In this document: positions 63,064 to 64,000 of the stretch, in pieces | Layout: each line of letters starts with the position of its first letter | Numbering within the stretch: the first letter of the stretch is position 1 | Source of the DNA: Hydra vulgaris | Taxonomy: Eukaryota; Cnidaria; Hydrozoa; Anthoathecata; Hydridae | Reading direction: 5' to 3' | Length of the DNA: 64,000 nt | Assembly: GCF_038396675.1 (NCBI RefSeq) | Contig: NC_088931.1 | Location: forward strand, 38,947,501 to 39,011,500 | The notes under the pieces: generated by a model | What the model was told of the DNA's origin: nothing | Database searches by the model: none | Seen by the model: only the letters and a program-made list of their open reading frames with translations | Translations under genes and position numbers: made by a program

Positions 63064-64000
63064 TACCAAGTTTGGAGATAATTCAGCAAGATGTTGCAAA
63101 ACTTTACGTTCTAAATAAAACTTTAAAATTATAGTGAGACACTAGTAAATATTTTTCTTTACAAATTAATATACTTTGTCATGCGCCTCTTCAAAAGTCT
63201 TTAAGAATTTTTTTAATTTGGCTAAAGCAGGAAAAAACATTGCATCCGATGGTCACGTTTTCTGGCTAAATTAAAAATAAATTGCTAAAAAGGCATAAAA
63301 ATGACTAGATGAAGTTATTTTTTAAAATTTATCAATATCTGATCATTATTATGATTTTTTCGACCAAATATAAAGTTTTCCTAAAATTTAGCACAATGAT
63401 AGTCTTTTTTCATTTTAAAATATTTTTAAAAATATTGTTTATAATTTTTCTTATTTAACTATATTTTGTCTTTTCCTCATTCACAACAACGAGAAGCTCC
63501 TCTTCGAGAAAATCATTAAAAAAAAAATTATTTTTTAATCTCCGCTTTTTTATATTGAAAAATAAATAAAATCAACTCTAATACTGCAGACATAAATGAT
63601 GGAGCACTTTTTAAAAAGCAAAAGTTTAAATATGGTAAAGTCGTTAATCTCGTTCAAGAGTGAAATCAAAAAATGAAAATTTTTAAGTAGATAAATAATT
63701 ATCTTTAAATGAATTTTATGTCTTTATTTGTTTTTATTTGTTTGTTGTCTTTTTTACCTTTTTTAAATGTTTTTATAAACCTTTATTTATTGTCAACATT
63801 TGTTTGTAATTTTATTTTATTAAATGAATAGCAAAATATGTACTTTACAAATCAACAAACATATATTTTACTTAGGGTGCTCTTTCAACAGTAAGCTATG
63901 CAGAATCATTTTTGGTTAGACCTAATGCTACAACAAAGGACTCTTTATTTGTTCTTTAAAATGCATCAATGCTAATAACATGTTGCATGTTATTATAAAT
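63064..64000. other. AT-rich DNA, no gene seen
   Basis: No open frame with recognisable motifs and no strong repeat are seen up to the window edge. Confidence 0.45.

Overview
The window looks like nuclear DNA of a cnidarian, most probably Hydra (inference). It is very AT-rich, it is full of long (TA)n tracts, its genes are split by short GT-AG introns, and it holds a dense layer of decayed hAT, Tc1, CR1/Jockey-like and Penelope-like elements. CAG acceptors sit just upstream of two start codons, as expected where spliced leaders are added in trans. I found no rRNA, tRNA, CRISPR array, operon or bacterial-type gene.

Only three loci look like host genes. Two are divergent paralogues coding for small secreted proteins (2050-2678 minus, 4738-5503 plus). 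They share a two-exon layout, with a signal-peptide exon of exactly 91 nt in both, and five conserved cysteines. The third (40981-56724 plus) is an intron-rich gene. I rebuilt eight exons whose phases all fit, giving 470 codons including the stop. Short repeats in it recall axonemal microtubule proteins, but I cannot name it. A hAT-derived two-exon gene (34809-38281 minus) is more likely a broken transposase than a domesticated gene.

Layout: 1-6 kb, the secreted pair and a small hAT-like relic. 6-9.4 kb, a decayed cysteine-bearing coding remnant, a 76-nt perfect palindrome and retrotransposon 3' fragments. 10.9-14.1 kb, a broken CR1-like non-LTR element (ORF1, endonuclease, RT, C-terminus). 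14-17.3 kb, degenerate repeats and another RT relic. 17.4-20.3 kb, two hAT-type elements with perfect 8-bp target duplications, one carrying a 14-copy 26-bp minisatellite and one a transposase. 20.3-22.6 kb, a Tc1-like DD34E element between 240-bp direct repeats. 22.7-30.7 kb, foldbacks and relics of dispersed transposase-like families. 30.7-34.3 kb, a hAT element with a frameshifted transposase. 34.5-38.7 kb, a palindromic microsatellite and the hAT-derived gene, whose intron holds three small inverted-repeat elements. 41-56.7 kb, the intron-rich gene. Its largest intron contains a complete 4.7-kb hAT with a DUF4371-type transposase relic, an exact 8-bp duplication and two nested elements, followed by a Jockey-like relic, a Penelope-like GIY-YIG relic and another hAT MITE. 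58-62.5 kb, a minus-strand non-LTR element split by a DUF7869-like gene relic and by a large foldback. 62.5-64 kb, a 29-bp minisatellite and otherwise featureless DNA.

The transposon boundaries rest on target duplications and terminal repeats read directly from the sequence. Family names rest on recognised motifs, not on a search.
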